Below, piece by piece: positions 22,860 to 35,149 of a stretch of 64,000 nucleotides of DNA; position 1 is the stretch's first letter, and each line of letters begins with the position of its first letter. The position numbers and the translations under genes are program-made. The notes beneath the pieces were generated by a model. That model saw nothing but the letters and a program-made list of their open reading frames with translations. It ran no database searches and was not told the origin of the DNA. The DNA is from Inia geoffrensis (lineage: Eukaryota > Chordata > Mammalia > Artiodactyla > Iniidae). The stretch spans positions 3,973,001 to 4,037,000 of the forward strand of contig CM070899.1 of the NCBI GenBank assembly GCA_036417435.1, written 5' to 3'.

Positions 22860-24201
22860 CCTTTATTCTCAAAGACAGAAGAGTTCTTTCTGAGAAGCCC
22901 AGCTGAAATGCCACACCCAAATTTGATAAAAACTATAAACCTACAAATCTGAGAAGTTCAATGAATATGAAGTCGAATAAATACAAAGAAAACCACACCA
23001 AGATACAGCATAAGCAATATTCTGAAACCAGAGTGAAAGAAAAAAATCCTAAATACAGCCGGAGAAGAATGTGACATATAGGGAAACAATATACAAATGA
23101 CAGTAGTATTCTTTTTGGAAACAGTGCAAGCTGGAAGTCAATGGGGTAACAGCTTTAAAATAGAGAAAGAAAGGAAGAAACTGTTCATCTAGAATTCTAT
23201 ATTCTGCAGAGGTATCTTTCAAAAACGAAGGCAAAATAAAGAGTCTTAATGGCACCAGCAGACTGGCACTACAAGAAATATCAAAGGTAGTTAATAATAA
23301 AGGAAGCAGAAAGAAAATGATATCAGATGGAAAACTGGATCTACAAAAAAAGAGGCAAGAGTATTAGTAGTGGCAAATATGTAGAGAAATGTAAAAAAAA
23401 TTTTTTAAACGAAATAAAGCTCATTTTAAGAGTGATTATTCACGATGATATTTGTGGCATTCTGGCAGTTCATAAGTGTTATTTAAAAACTTGAATTAAT
23501 ATAGCTAAATTATAGATGTCATGTATACTCATTTCATTTTGATACAAATAGAAACTTAATAATAATAAACACTTCAGTCTATTCCCTGAAAGTAATGTTT
23601 GATTGTCAACCTTCTATGCATTTTGTATATGAAACATTAAAATATACAAACATAGATGTAATATAATTTTTTATTTTACATGAAATGTTTAACATTATTC
23701 TGCTAACTGCATTTAAAAACACTTATTAAAAGAAAAATTTTAAGACAACTGACCATTTAAAACAAAATATCAACAATATACTCTGGGGCTTACTATATAT
23801 TGAAAGGTAAAATCTATGACAACAATAGCACATAGGATAAGAGAATTAAATGAAAGAATATTGTCGTAGGATACTTACGTCGTATGTGACTTACAACATT
23901 TGAAGGTGGACTGTGATAACTTAGCTATGTATATTTTAAATCCTGGAGCTACTCCTAAAAATTAGAACAAAGGGATACAGTTTATTAGATATCTGTGGAG
24001 AAAATGGAATTAAAAAAACACAACTAATTGCAAAGAAGAAAGGACAAAAGGAGCAAAAGACAGATGGGACAAATAAGAAACAAATTATGGCAGACCTATA
24101 CCAAATGATGCTGATAATTATATTAAATGTAAAGGTCTAACTTCTTCAATAAAAGGCTGAGGTTGTGACACTGGATAAAAAAGCAACTATATGTTGCTTA
24201 T
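22860..24201 (+). repeat. Older L1 LINE, left part
   Basis: The series 'agaagttcaatgaatatgaa', 'acaaagaaaaccacaccaag', 'ctagaattctatattctgca' and 'actggcactacaagaaatat' is characteristic of old L1M elements. A younger L1 interrupts it at 24.2 kb, and it resumes at 25.3 kb. Confidence 0.75.
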
Positions 24202-24216
24202 AAGAAACCCATTTTA

Positions 24217-25308
24217 GGGAGAAAATATTTGCAAATGAAGCAACTGACAAAGGATTAATCTCCAAAATATGCAAGCAGCTCATGCAGCTCAATATGAAAA
24301 AACCAAACAACCCAATCCAAAAATGGGCAGAAGACCTAAATAGACATTTCTCCAAAGAAGATATACAGATTGCCAAGAAACACATGAAAGGATGCTCAAC
24401 ATCGCTAATCATTAGAGAAATGCAATTCAAAACTACAATGAGGTATCACCTCACACCGGTCAGAATGACCATCACCAAAAAATCTACAAACGATAAATTC
24501 TGGAGAGGGTGTGGAGAAAAGGGAACCCTCTTGCACTGTTGGTGGGATTGTAAATTGATACAGCCACTATGAAGAACAGTATGGAGGTTCCTTAAAAAAC
24601 TAAAAATAGAACTACCATATGGCCCAGCAATCCCACTACAGGGCATATACCCTGAGAAAGCCATAATTCAAAAACAGTCATGTACCACAATGTTCATTGC
24701 AGCTTTATTTACAATAGCCAGAACATGGAAGCAACCTAAGCTTCCATCGACAGATGAATGGATAAAGAAGATGTGGCACATATATACAATGGAATATTAC
24801 TCAGCCATAAAAAGAAACGAAATTGAGTTATTTGTAGTGAGGTGGACGGACCTAGAGACTGTCACACAGAGTGAAGTAAGTCAGATGGAGGAAAACAAAT
24901 ACCGTATGCTAACACATACATATGGAATCTAAAAATCAAACAAACAAAAGTAACGGTTCTGAAGAACCTAGGGGCAGGACAGGAATAAAGATGTAGATGT
25001 AGAGAATGGACTTGAGGACATGGGGAGGGGGAAAGGTAAGCTGGGACGAAGTGAGAGAGTGGCATGGACATGTATACACTACCAAATGTAAAACAGATAG
25101 CTAGTGGGAAGCAGCCGCATAGCACAGGGAGGTCAGCTCGGTGTTTTGTGACCACCTAGAGGGGTGGGATAGGGAGGGTGGAGGGAGACGCAAGAGGGAA
25201 GAGATGTGGGAACATATGTATATGTATAACTGATTCACTTTGTTATAAAGCAGAAACTAACACACCATTGTAAAGCAACTATACTCCACTAAAGATGCTA
25301 CAAAAACA
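24217..25308 (+). mobile_element. Younger L1 LINE, 5'-truncated, inserted in an older L1
   Basis: This copy of about 1.09 kb contains the end of ORF2 and the 3' UTR. It is flanked by a 15-bp duplication of the type 'aagaaacccatttta', at 24202-24216 and 25309-25323, with one mismatch. The tail is A-rich ('acaaaaacaaa'), not a clean poly(A). The element sits within an older L1 that continues on both sides, so the insertion order can be read directly. Confidence 0.92.
24219..24932 (+). pseudogene. L1 ORF2 C-terminal remnant
   Basis: Both open segments (24282-24572 and 24690-24932) share one reading frame. The first ends in an opal stop where the family normally has tryptophan. Further changes separate the pieces. 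The typical ORF2 ending is present, with 'MEYYSAIKRNE' followed by a segment ending in 'THTYGI' and a stop at about 24930. The endonuclease and the reverse transcriptase core are absent by 5' truncation, so the copy cannot retrotranspose. Confidence 0.88.
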
Positions 25309-25323
25309 AAGAAACTCATTTTA

Positions 25324-26160
25324 AATATACAAAAGTCAATTGTTTGTCCACATACTAGCAAAGAACAGTTGGTAACTGAAAATTTAAAATGCTGTATTAT
25401 AAATGCGTTATATAACCAAAAAGCAAAAGGATGGGGGAATATTGAAGAGGCATACGAGCCAATCTGAAAGAGCTCCCAATGGCCAAAGCTGCAATAGCAT
25501 TAGCAACAGAATAAACAATGATAGTATTGGATTATAACCCAAATAATAAAGTACATATATTTTAGTCTACAGAAATATAAATTAAAAATATAATAAATCC
25601 GTAAATAGGGGACAAAGAATGATACCTCCTTACAGAAGAAATCCAATCAATACATGTGAAAAGGAGTGAGGGGGGAGTAGAAAAATAGTGGCTCTACAGC
25701 GGAGGAAGCTGACAGACACCATCTTTACCAAGTGATGAAAGTTCGTGTCACCAGCAATTACACACGGTAGCATCGGGGACTCACTGATATGGCTCACGTT
25801 ACTCCCGTGGTATTCTTCTCAGTGATGCAGAACCTCACATAATTATGAGAAGGCGTGAGACGAACACCAACTGAGGGATGTTCTAGGAAACACCTGACCT
25901 CTACCCTTCAAGAGTGCCAAGTCCTGAAAGACAGAAACACTGAGCAACTGCGCCGACGGTAGTGGGCTAAGGAGGGCACTGACTAAGGGCAGTGTGGGAT
26001 CCCGGGTTGGATCTTGGAAATGAAAAGGTACGTTGGTGGAAAAACTGGTAAAATGCAAATGAAACTGGTAGTTTAGTTAATGGCACTTTACCAGTGTTAA
26101 TTTCTTAGCTTTCATAACTGTTCTATGACTTAGGTGTTATCATTAGAAAAGGTAGGTGAA
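25324..26160 (+). repeat. Older L1 LINE, right part
   Basis: The host L1 resumes after the younger insertion. The 'gaacaccaactgagggatgt' and 'gtgggatcccgggttggatc' stretches, then 'ggtgttatcattagaaaagg', are typical of the 3' region of old L1M copies. Confidence 0.65.
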
Positions 26161-26164
26161 GGGT

Positions 26165-26292
26165 ATAAAGTAACTCTCTACTCGACATAGGTATGTATAT
26201 AAACCGACTCACTTTGCTGTACACCTGAGACTAACACAGCATTGTAAATCAACTGTACGTCAATAAAATGTTGTTTGATTTGAAAAAAAAAA
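26165..26292 (+). repeat. L1 3' tail with poly(A)
   Basis: The common L1 3' end ('ctgtacacctgagactaac', 'attgtaaatcaactgtacg', 'tcaataaaatgtt') is followed by a 12-A run. Only about 130 bp remain. Confidence 0.85.
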
Positions 26293-27250
26293 AAGCTTAG
26301 AAAGCAATACTATTTACAATAGCATAAAATACATGAGTGCCTAGGGATAAATTTCACACAGTATGTACCAGACCTGTGTACTCTAAAAACTATAAAACAC
26401 TGCTGAGAGAAATTAAAGATAGCATAAAGAAATAAAGAGATATATCCTGTTCATGGATCCCAAGACTTGATGTTGTTAGATGTCAGTTTTGCCCTCAATA
26501 ATCTATAGATTCAGTGGGAATCTCAATTATAATGATACCTATCTTTTTCTGGCAGTTGATAAGGTGATTCTAAAATTTATGTGAAAATTCAAGGACTGAG
26601 AATAGCCAAAGCAATTCTGAAAAACAACAAAGTGGGAGGATTTATACCACTGAATTTTAAGACCTACTATGAAGCAATAGTATGGTATTGGTGTAAGGAT
26701 AGACATCTAGATCAATGGAACGGAATAGAGAACCCAGAAATAGAACCATGTGTATATGACCAATTGATTTTTTAAAAATGGGCCAAGGTAAATCATTGGG
26801 AGAAATAAAGTCTTTAAAACAAATATTGATAAACATACATAAAAATATAAACCTCAACCCCTACCTCACATCACACACAAAAGTTAACTTGAAATGGATC
26901 ACAGACCTAAACATAAACGCCAAAAATATAAAATTTATAGAAAATAGACAGAAATTATTTGCGACCCTGGGGCAGGCAAAGTGTTCTTAATAAGACCCAA
27001 ACCACCACAAAACATAAAAGTAAAACTTGATAAAAATGGATGTAATCAAAATGAACAAAATCTGCCTTTCAAATGACCCGTTAAGACACTGGACAGATGA
27101 GCCAGCTTGGGAGAATAGATTTGCAATTCACAATCTGATAAGGGACTTAAGCAGAATATATAAAGACATTCTTACAACTCCGTAATAAAAGCACAAACAA
27201 CGCAATTAAAATGCTGGACAAAAGCTTTGAACAAATACTTTACAGAAGAA
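26293..27250 (+). pseudogene. Old L1 ORF2 fragment
   Basis: Plus-strand pieces match the middle-to-C-terminal part of L1 ORF2. Examples are 'SLKQILINIHKNIN' near 26.81 kb and the stretch coding '[25 protein letters not shown]' type residues near 26.67-26.74 kb, in broken frames. Frameshifts and stops separate the pieces. The copy is inactive and ends where an L2 fragment begins. Confidence 0.85.
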
Positions 27251-27254
27251 GCTA

Positions 27255-27655
27255 CGCAGGCAAGGGACCCTTTAGCTGTTTCCCTCTGCCTGAAATGCCA
27301 CCCCCTCTTTCTGTGTCACTAACTCCGTCCTCTACTTCAAGCCTTTGCTCAGACTTTACCTCCTCAAAGAGGCGTCCCCTGACATTTTATTAAATACTGC
27401 ACTCTGCCCCAACTTCTCCCCACCGCCCACCTATTCCAAATCCCTCCATTTTGTTCTTTCTTTTTTTCTCATAGCACATCCATCACTTTCTAACACACTG
27501 TAAAATTTACTTACTTATTATGCATATTGTTCATTATCTATCTCCCCTGTGAACATGAGCACGGATTCTGTGTATTTTCTCACTGATGTATCCCAAAAGT
27601 CTACATGAGTGCCTGACATCTAGTAGGCGTTCAAAAAATCTCTCTTTTATACATG
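27255..27655 (+). repeat. L2 LINE 3' end
   Basis: A well-kept L2 3' end: 'gtttccctctgcctgaaatg', 'caagcctttgctcagacttt', 'acctcctcaaagaggcgtcc', then 'agtgcctgacatctagtagg'. Confidence 0.9.
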
Positions 27656-27699
27656 GGTGAATGAAAAAATGGCTGCTTTTATGCTTTTGTTTTGTTTTT

Positions 27700-28200
27700 G
27701 GTATCCTGCAGCTTTACTTTGATGTGTCAGGTGAGAATTCATTTTTATTTATCCTGTTACAGACTCACCAGGCATCTTGAATCTAAAGATTCCCAGCTAT
27801 TATCAATTCTGGGAAATTCTTCGTCATTATATCTTCACGTAGTTCACCTTTCAGTCCTGTTCTTTCTATTGCCTTCTTCTAGAACGTCAATTAGATGACA
27901 TTATACTATTAATTCGATTCTCGTGTCTCTTAACCTCTGTCTTTTTTCTCTGACCTCTTTTTTTCTCTGTATGTCACTAGGTAATTTCTTTCATTCTACC
28001 TTTTATTTCACAAATTCTGTTTACGGGTAGCTCTAATCTGCTGTTTTACCAAGCATTAAGGTTTTATTACCATTAGTAAGATTTTCATAGCCAGTTCTTT
28101 GGTTCTTTTTCAAATTTATTTGGTCTTTTTTTGATAGTACTTTGCTAATTCCCCATAATTTTGGTTTCCAATTTCATTTCTTAAAACATTAAAAAAAAAA
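27700..28200 (-). repeat. Old L1-like LINE segment, reverse
   Basis: T-rich sequence with a 'ctctaatctgctgttttacc' stretch and 'ttggttctttttcaaattta'. These are common in reverse copies of old L1. It ends in a run of A near 28.2 kb. Confidence 0.5.
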
Positions 28201-28505
28201 AAAAGTTTACGTAAGTTCCCTAATTAGTAGTTGCATTTATTTGATGAACTCGGGGCTGTGATTGCCTCTTTGGTGGGTTTATATTTGTGGGGATCCTTTG
28301 AGGCCAGGTGGCAGGGGGATTTGAGTTTGTTTCTAGCAGTACAACGTTATTGGAAATATCTTTAAGTTAATTTTACAGTTTGGGGTTTCCTGGACCAAAA
28401 GGTAGTATAAATGTGACCCCCAAACTACTGTGAAGTAAAGACAGAGGAGACTTGTTTTTCTCCACCTGGATCCCAGGTGGAGGCAGCAAGTTGGCTTGTC
28501 ATCTC
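28201..28505. other. Unique sequence
   Basis: Nothing recognised. Confidence 0.4.
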
Positions 28506-28509
28506 CTTT

Positions 28510-28960
28510 GCCAGCTGTATTAGTCAGAATAGCATAAGCCCTGCTTCACTAACAAACAATCCCTCTCACTGGCTAAACCCAACAAAGGCTTATTTCCTGC
28601 TCTTGCAAAGTTTGCAGGGAATCTGAGCAACTCTTCTGGCCACTGTGCCACATAGAACAACTCAGCGACCCAGGTTGCCCCAATCCCAACACAGCTTTGC
28701 CATCTTGACGCATGGCCTGGAGAATGGGGTGCTGGCTGCTCATTGCTTTGGTCTAGAAGTGATTCACGTCTCTTCTTCTCAGCACCCACTGGCCAGAGCC
28801 AGTCCCAAGGCCAGGCCAATTGGAAAGGGGCAAGGAATGTGTCCATCTGTGCCTGGAGAAAGAGGACAGACTCTGTGCGGGGGGGCACTGGATGTCTTCT
28901 CTCCTGCTCCAGAAGGTGGATCTGCCCTAGTTGCCCATACCTGTACTGGGACCCCCCCTG
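28510..28960 (-). repeat. Old interspersed repeat, family uncertain
   Basis: It opens 'tgtattagtcagaatagc', then 'ctcactggctaaacccaac' and 'ggcttatttcctgctcttgc'. This kind of opening is shared with 16.28 kb. Confidence 0.45.
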
Positions 28961-29225
28961 AGATCCTGGCTTTGGGCAAGGATGCTGGTCCCAACATCCC
29001 ACCTTGCATGTGCCCTAGGCCCTCTCCTGTCCCCAGTGACAATTGAGACCTACCTTGTGAGGGCACTGGGTCTGCCTGTAGGCCTGGGGTCCCTTCAGCA
29101 TCAGGACCAGCTAACCTATCACCCAGGTTCAGCCCTCCCCTCAGTTCTGGGTGACTCCTTCACTTTCTTGCGAGCTCGGCTGCACATTGCAAACGATGTT
29201 TATTATATTTTATGTAGCATTCCAA
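28961..29225. other. Unique sequence
   Basis: A minus-strand donor-like site (aag|gtaggt) lies at 29053-29056 without a partner. Confidence 0.35.
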
Positions 29226-29229
29226 GGCA

Positions 29230-29330
29230 TTTCGCTTTAGGGGTAAGCATCATTATTAATATCGTCCACACCTTATAGATGGGGAAACAGGGTAAAATCT
29301 TCAGTAACCTGCCCAAGGACACACACGATG
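29230..29330 (-). repeat. MIR SINE, reverse
   Basis: 'agatggggaaacagggtaaa' and 'aacctgcccaaggacacaca' follow the reverse MIR core. Confidence 0.75.
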
Positions 29331-30399
29331 GATGTCCTGGAGCCTCGCTTCTCAGCCAGGCCTGTGTGACCCCAGAGCTCCTCCTGGCCTTCCTTGGGAG
29401 AGGCAGGAGGTGTGTCTGGCATGGAAGTCGGGTGCAGGCTTCCCAGAGGGGGTAACCTTCGACCAGGTCTGGGAGGATACGAGGTTGGGGTACTGGGGTG
29501 TGGCTGTGACCCACACCAGGCAGAAGCCTGAGGGTGTGACAAGGTCAGGACACATGTTAGCCGCTCCATAAATATTTGCTGAATAAATGAATAAATAAAT
29601 AGCCCACGAGAGGAACGAGAGGATGAATAATGTTGTCGGTAAAGCCTGAATCAGACTCTTGCGATGGCTTGTGTTTGACCCGGAGTTTTTCTACCTGCTC
29701 TTGCCTAATTTCCCGAGCTAAACAAACTGGGAAGGACTTGTGGGAATGCCAGGGAATGAGTCTCCCTTCCAGTCTTAGCAATTGCAGTTACCTAAAATTA
29801 CAAGCCTGTCTGATCTCATTAGCGAAATAAGACTCAGAGGGGACCCAAGGTGGAAGTGGAGACGCTGGAGCCTTTGTCTGCAGCTCTGGGTAGATTCCCT
29901 GGCACTTCCAGGCTGGTTGAGTGAGGGCCCCAGGCCTGCGCCACCAGCCTGCCCAGGAGGAGGAGAAAGCAAACAGAGGGCAAGGCCAAGTTCAGCCTGG
30001 ACTTCACTCAACTCCCCGTTCCTTCATAAACACCCTCCCTCATATTTATTACAATGAGGGAACTTGAGCCCCGGGCCTGGAGGAAAGACTAGATCCAGGA
30101 AAGCCCACCGAGGCAAATGTCAATGGGAAACCTAGCAGAGGGGGCCTTAGGTGAGACGTGAGGGGCTCAGGCAGGACTTGGGGCCAGGTGTAAGGGCTTC
30201 AGACCCTGTTTAAGTACTTTGAGTTTCCGGTAGTGAGAGAGCTGAATAGATTGAAACTTGCAGAATAAGATCCAGAGGTCTTATTTGCAGAATCAAGCTG
30301 AGGCTCTCTCGGGAGCCTTTTAGAAGACAGAAATATTGCGGTCTGCTCAGATGGCTACGATGCTTTTCAGAAGCCGCTCTTTATTGATCTCCTCCTGGG
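29331..30399. other. Unique sequence, no gene seen
   Basis: A short (aaat)n patch lies at about 29584-29601. No splice-supported exon. Confidence 0.4.
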
Positions 30400-30570
30400 G
30401 GCCAGGCTCAAATTAGTGCTTTCACACCCATTAGCTTAGGCACTCCTCGTAAAAGCCTGCAAACAGGTATCATTATCCCGGGTTTTCAGAGGAGGGATCG
30501 AAGATGTGCTGGTTAAGTAACTCGCCCCAGGTCACTTAGCTGGTAAGTGTGGCCTGGGGATCCTCTTCTC
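30400..30570 (-). repeat. MIR SINE, reverse
   Basis: 'gcctgcaaacaggtatcatt', 'ttaagtaactcgccccaggt' and 'cacttagctggtaagtg' are in reverse MIR order. It is nearly full length. Confidence 0.85.
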
Positions 30571-31075
30571 CATTAGACGCGGCAGACATGGTGCAAGAAT
30601 GTCTGTCTCAACATGATTTTTTTTAGGGGCCGATGAACATCTGTTCAATTTTGCCTAAAGCAGAAAAATAATGTTCAAGTGTCTGAAGGCTTGCACAAAT
30701 TTGTTTACTATAGATATTATTATGGTGGGAGGGGCCCATGGAAGTCATAGCACATCTCCGAGGGATTCTAAGTGGAATCCCAGGCTCTCGGGAGGTCAAG
30801 AAAAGCGTGTGGGTGCAGTGTGCTCCTGCGGGGCTGTGGTGGTTCCCGTACCCTGACATCAAACACACTTCTACTAAAAGTGCTATCTGCTTACAAATAA
30901 AATTTCTGTGAATATTTACCAAACAAGTGCTAACACATGAGGTGCCCCCGAGGGGACCCCCTTTTACTGGACGGCCCACGCTACGTCGCCTGGAGGTGAG
31001 CCGGCTGGTGGCAGGGGTGGAGGGGTTTCACTACTGAGCTGTAGTGAGGTTCTGCCCTCCCGTTTGCCCAGTCAG
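30571..31075. other. Unique sequence
   Basis: No gene or repeat recognised. Confidence 0.4.
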
Positions 31076-31079
31076 TCAC

Positions 31080-31400
31080 CTTTGTTTTTGTAATAAAGAT
31101 TTCATTTTGGAATAATTTCAGATGTACAAAAGCTGCAAAGATGGTACAGAGAGCCCCATCCACTCCTTCCCCTTGTAGACGTTGTGCGTTACTGGGGTAC
31201 CTTTGCCGGCACCAGAAACTCACATGGGTCCGTGATTGTTAACTCGACTCCAGGCTTTGTTTGGACTTTGCCAATTTTCCCATTGATGTCCTCTGTGCTC
31301 CAGGATCCCAGCCAGGGTGCCACACCGCATTGTGTCATCTCAGGTCCTCAGGTTCCTCCGGTCTCTGTCCCGGTGTTTTCTGATACCTGCTCTGGGCCAA
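31080..31400 (-). repeat. Old L1 3' UTR, reverse
   Basis: 'ttttggaataatttcagatg', 'tgcaaagatggtacagagag', 'cccattgatgtcctctgtgc' and 'aggatcccagccagggtgcc' match the reverse 3' region of old L1M elements. Confidence 0.8.
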
Positions 31401-31925
31401 GGCTAGGACCCGAGAGGTGAGTGAGGAGAGCTTTGGCTGCAGGCAGCTCGGGGTGGGCGGATGTGGGCCAGCGCTTGCGTCTCAGTGAGATGCTTGCAGG
31501 ACAGAGCAGCCTGGGCACTGCAAGCCGGACACCGGCAGCTCTGTCTGGGGAGATTAGCACTGAGTTCTTTGGAATTGCTTTGAAAAAGGGGGTTTCTGAT
31601 TGAGAGGCTAGCTTGAATAATAACATCTAGCACTGTATTTTGAAGGGAGAATTGTTTTATATTCATAAAGATTCTTAATTATCTCCAGCAAATGCATTTA
31701 GCTCACTTGGTAATTGAATTAAGGAAAATGTCTTTTCAAGCATCGTACGTCATTGCAATCATAGAAAAGAAGAAAGAATAACTTTAAAGTACTTCCCTAC
31801 ATGACCTAGACAGACTTGTTATTACTGAAAGCTGAGTAATTCCATTAAGGGCCCCATTGGCTCTAATGTAACAGGCATTCTGGGGACGCCGAATTACAAT
31901 CGCGAGAGACGATGGAAATTTCCTT
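31401..31925. other. Unique sequence, no gene seen
   Basis: A plus-strand donor-like site (gag|gtgagt) starts at 31418, without a paired acceptor that I trust. Confidence 0.4.
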
Positions 31926-31929
31926 TCTT

Positions 31930-32125
31930 TGGGGAGCCCTTGCTGACCCCGCATTTAGATCTCGTCCTTCCCTCGTGGGCCCTGGACACACTTTTACTTT
32001 TGAGCTTATCACACTGTATTGCGATTCTCTCTCGGTTTCTCTGCGCTCCGTTTATCCCCCAAATGTGTGTGTTTCTTGAGAGCTCAGACCACATCTCGCC
32101 CGCTCAGGGATCACAGAACAGAAGC
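31930..32125 (+). repeat. L2 LINE 3' end
   Basis: 'cttatcacactgtattgcga' and 'gtgtttcttgagagctcaga' are L2 3' phrases. Confidence 0.6.
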
Positions 32126-32690
32126 ATGTATGACACTTCCCAAACTGAGTGTATATATACCCCTTCCTCCACAGCCATAATTTCTTCAGCAAGCACCCTC
32201 TCAACGTTTTATCTTTGGATGGACACATCTTCTGGCTGCTCGGATCTAGCAGATTGCAAAGGCCATGGGGTTGGAAGGTCCAAGCTACCGGAATGTTGGC
32301 GAGGACGCCTTGGCGGGGTGACCCGCACCCAGGAGACTTGTGGCTTGATGGCTTGAGTCTGGGCTTGTCAGGCAGCTCGGGTGCCGATGGTGGGCAGGGA
32401 GCCAACAGGAGCCCCAGACAGATAGGCCCTGGACTTTGAAGAAAAATCAATACTCGTCCCGGAGTTTTCTGCATCATAAACGCGTCCCTGGTTGCATGGC
32501 CACCTCCGGGCTCCTCCCCCGCCCCCCCCCCCCCCCCACAACCATGACCGCTCTGCCGATTAGAGAGCTGCCCGCCCTACCCCTGCGTGGCCCGGAGACC
32601 TTACGTCCACCGGGGCTCCTTGTGGTGGTAAAACCCACTCGGATCACCCACTGCAGCGGGGCGGAGCAGGGTGGCTCCTCCATCTTCCAG
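32126..32690. other. Unique sequence with a poly-C run
   Basis: A run of 16 C lies at 32522-32537. Otherwise no gene or repeat recognised. Confidence 0.45.
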
Positions 32691-32694
32691 GGGG

Positions 32695-32900
32695 GCATGA
32701 ATTCAACAAATAATCATCCAGCTGCTACGCGCAGATGCTGGGCCAGGCTCCGGTGATGCCGCGGGGAGCCGGACAGACGGGCCACTTAAAGCACCGAGTC
32801 TACAGTCCAGTGTGGAGATCGACGCTGCACAGGTAACCGAGACAAACTACAGACTGATAAGCGTTATCGACTAAGCAATAAATCAGGGCTGTGATGGAGG
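32695..32900 (-). repeat. L2 3' region, reverse
   Basis: Reverse L2 phrase: 'ttcaacaaataatcatccag', 'atgctgggccaggctccggtg', then 'gacaaactacagactgataa'. It is diverged. Confidence 0.6.
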
Positions 32901-33278
32901 CGGGGGCAGGGCCGGGCGGGGCTGCTGGCGGACAGGCTGCTGCCCGCACTCTGGCCACTTGGTACTGAGCTGGAGCCTCCAGTGGTCCGGCCTCTCCTGA
33001 CTCGCCCCTCTCATGGTGGATGGTCTCTCCTCCACCCCTCTGAGCTCTTCTCCTTCCTCCTTGCTCTCCCCGTCACCTTCCCACGCCAACTCCGACGTGG
33101 CCCCGTGGTTCTCGCGTGCACATGACATCAGGGCGCCTTGCTGCCAACTGTCCCACTCTTTTTTCTTACTTCAGATGCTCAGACAGAGACACCCACTGTC
33201 CAGCCTATGCATCGGCTGTCCCAGGTGGGTACCACCCTGGCGCAATCAGCTGAGGCCGGTGCAGAGTGGATGACTCAC

Positions 33279-33331
33279 CTGGGACACGGGTGCCCGGCAG
33301 CAGGGGCTGTGGTGTGACAGGGCATGCCATG
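33279..33331 (-). other. Candidate 53-bp minus-strand exon overlapping MIR
   Basis: On the minus strand an acceptor with a pyrimidine tract ('cgtgcctctctgcag') ends at 33332 and a perfect donor (CAG|GTGAGT) follows 33279. One frame is open through it from an ATG. The acceptor lies in reverse MIR sequence. MIRs can be exonised, but chance is a fair explanation. Confidence 0.2.
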
Positions 33332-33470
33332 CTGCAGAGAGGCACGAAGCCTGGGATCGAGTCCTGCTCCGTCCCTTATCAGGGTTACGAATTTGAGCAA
33401 GTCTTAACTTCTCTGTGCCTCAGCTTTGTCACCGTAACCCGATACCGAATGGCACCGAAATGAGGTAGGG
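33318..33470 (+). repeat. MIR SINE
   Basis: It contains 'cctgggatcgagtcctgctc', 'gaatttgagcaagtcttaac' and 'ctctgtgcctcagctttgtc' in forward MIR order. Confidence 0.75.
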
Positions 33471-34085
33471 TATGTCCAGCCCCCGGCAGTGCGGGGTGGT
33501 CGCGTGCACTCCTGCCCGAAGGAGGGAATCCATCACCCGTCATGAACTTCTGCAACCCCTGCTTTGGGCACCCCATGAGGCAGGGAACAGGAAGGCGTTT
33601 TGTAACTTACATAACAATGGACAGATGTGAGGGCTGCTGTCCACTGTGATGGTTTCAAAGGACGGCTCCGGACAGGTGCTTGTTATCCATCTTTACAGAA
33701 TTCCACATCCCTTCTGAATCTTGGGATTACAAAACAGCCACTGAGAAATCGTGCACCCCATTAACACTGAGACTTTTATGTATTTACAATTCAGCTTAAA
33801 TTTTTACCAAGAGAGGTTTTCAAAATGTAACATGTGTTAGTCACCGCGTGAATTGCGAAACCAAGGAAATATCTCCCAAGTGCTGGCCTTGACAGTGTCA
33901 TCTGCCAAGGCTTGGGGAGGAATAAAAATAACGCTTCTCAGCATAGCCGCCTCAAAGGGTAGGAGGGTTCTGGAGTCCTCCCCGAGCACACAGGTAGCTG
34001 GTTGTGTGTGCTGGTCTCCTCTCCTCAGTCCTGGCCACACTCTGGCTGCCTTCGGCAGTTGAACTCAGTTAGGGGTGATGGGGAG
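33471..34085. other. Unique sequence
   Basis: No gene or repeat recognised. Confidence 0.4.
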
Positions 34086-34089
34086 AGAG

Positions 34090-34190
34090 GGGGATTGGGG
34101 AGCTGGGGGGCCCGGTTTGAGTTCTAGGTAAGTCACTTACTGGCCAGGTGACCTTGGGCATTTTTCAGACCCTGCTGTGCACAGAGAAGT
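34090..34190 (+). repeat. MIR SINE fragment
   Basis: 'gttctaggtaagtcacttac' and 'ggccaggtgaccttgggcat' fit a shuffled or diverged MIR. Confidence 0.5.
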
Positions 34191-34880
34191 TAGGGGACGT
34201 GGCCCCAGGTGGCACTGCAGTGACGAGAAGTGCCCACTGCGGTTCCACTGCCTCGCAGGTGATTTCAAACCCAGCAGCACCGGGACCCCCTGAAATCCTC
34301 CGTCTGCCTCAAGGGCTGCTCTGTGGCTGGAGCTATGTTTGGCAGGATCGGGGGCGGCGGCACCCGGACGTCCCCCGCAGCTGTACGGGAGAGTTTGGTT
34401 TTCTAAACACAACAAGCCTGCACTTCCCCATGGAGCTACAAGCCTGCAGGTGGCTTGATGAACATGTGGTTTCTGGATGTGACATGAAAGTGAGCGTTTG
34501 CGTGCTCTTTGTCTGGGTTCCCTGGGTTTGTTTATCTTGCCCTTATGGCCCTGAAATACTCCCAATTGTGTTTATGTTGAGGCAGGAGCTGTGGAGGCAG
34601 AGTGCTGCTGTACCAGGATCGGCTGGGCCCCGGCTCCACCATCCTTCCGCAAAGCACCAGCAGGATCCTGAGAAGCCCAGCACAGAGCCCACCGAACAGG
34701 CGCTGGGCCTCCGGGGCACCTGCCCACCGCCTCATCCCTGCACGGCATCTGCTGCAGGAGCCAACTGCATCCCTGCCTCACCTGGAGCGCCTCTGTCCGT
34801 TGGTGACGTCAGCTTCCGGGGCCTGCACGTGAATGATTTCTGACGCTTGCTGCAGCCGGGGAGTGGGGACCAGGCTTAAT
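34191..34880. other. Unique sequence with a long chance frame
   Basis: A 231-codon plus-strand frame (34148-34843) begins in MIR sequence. It has no homology I recognise and no splice support. Treat it as noncoding unless a transcript shows otherwise. Confidence 0.45.
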
Positions 34881-34884
34881 CATT

Positions 34885-34965
34885 CCCATGCTGCAGATGA
34901 CAAAACTGAGGCTTGGAAGTGACTTGCCTGCCCAAGGTCACACGGGCAGCACAAGATAAAGCTGG
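34885..34965 (-). repeat. MIR SINE, reverse
   Basis: 'gatgacaaaactgaggcttg' with 'cccaaggtcacacgggcag' is the reverse core. Confidence 0.85.
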
Positions 34966-35149
34966 GGTTGAAAATGATCTCCATTTCTATCCTAATGTTC
35001 CTGCTCTGTGTCCCCTCCTCTCAGGGTGATGCCTCAGTTTCTCACCACAGTCCCGCGCCTCCCAGAGCCTCCCCGACAGTGGCCACTGTGGCCCACGGCG
35101 CTTGCCCATGGCTCCATCTCAGCCTCCCTTTTGGCTTGGATTGTATGCC

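Noticed and set aside
32522..32537. Poly-C run as a regulatory element
   Set aside because: A simple homopolymer with no nearby promoter evidence.
34148..34843. 231-codon plus-strand frame as a possible gene
   Set aside because: It starts in MIR sequence, resembles no protein I know and lacks splice support. GC-rich DNA gives such frames by chance.
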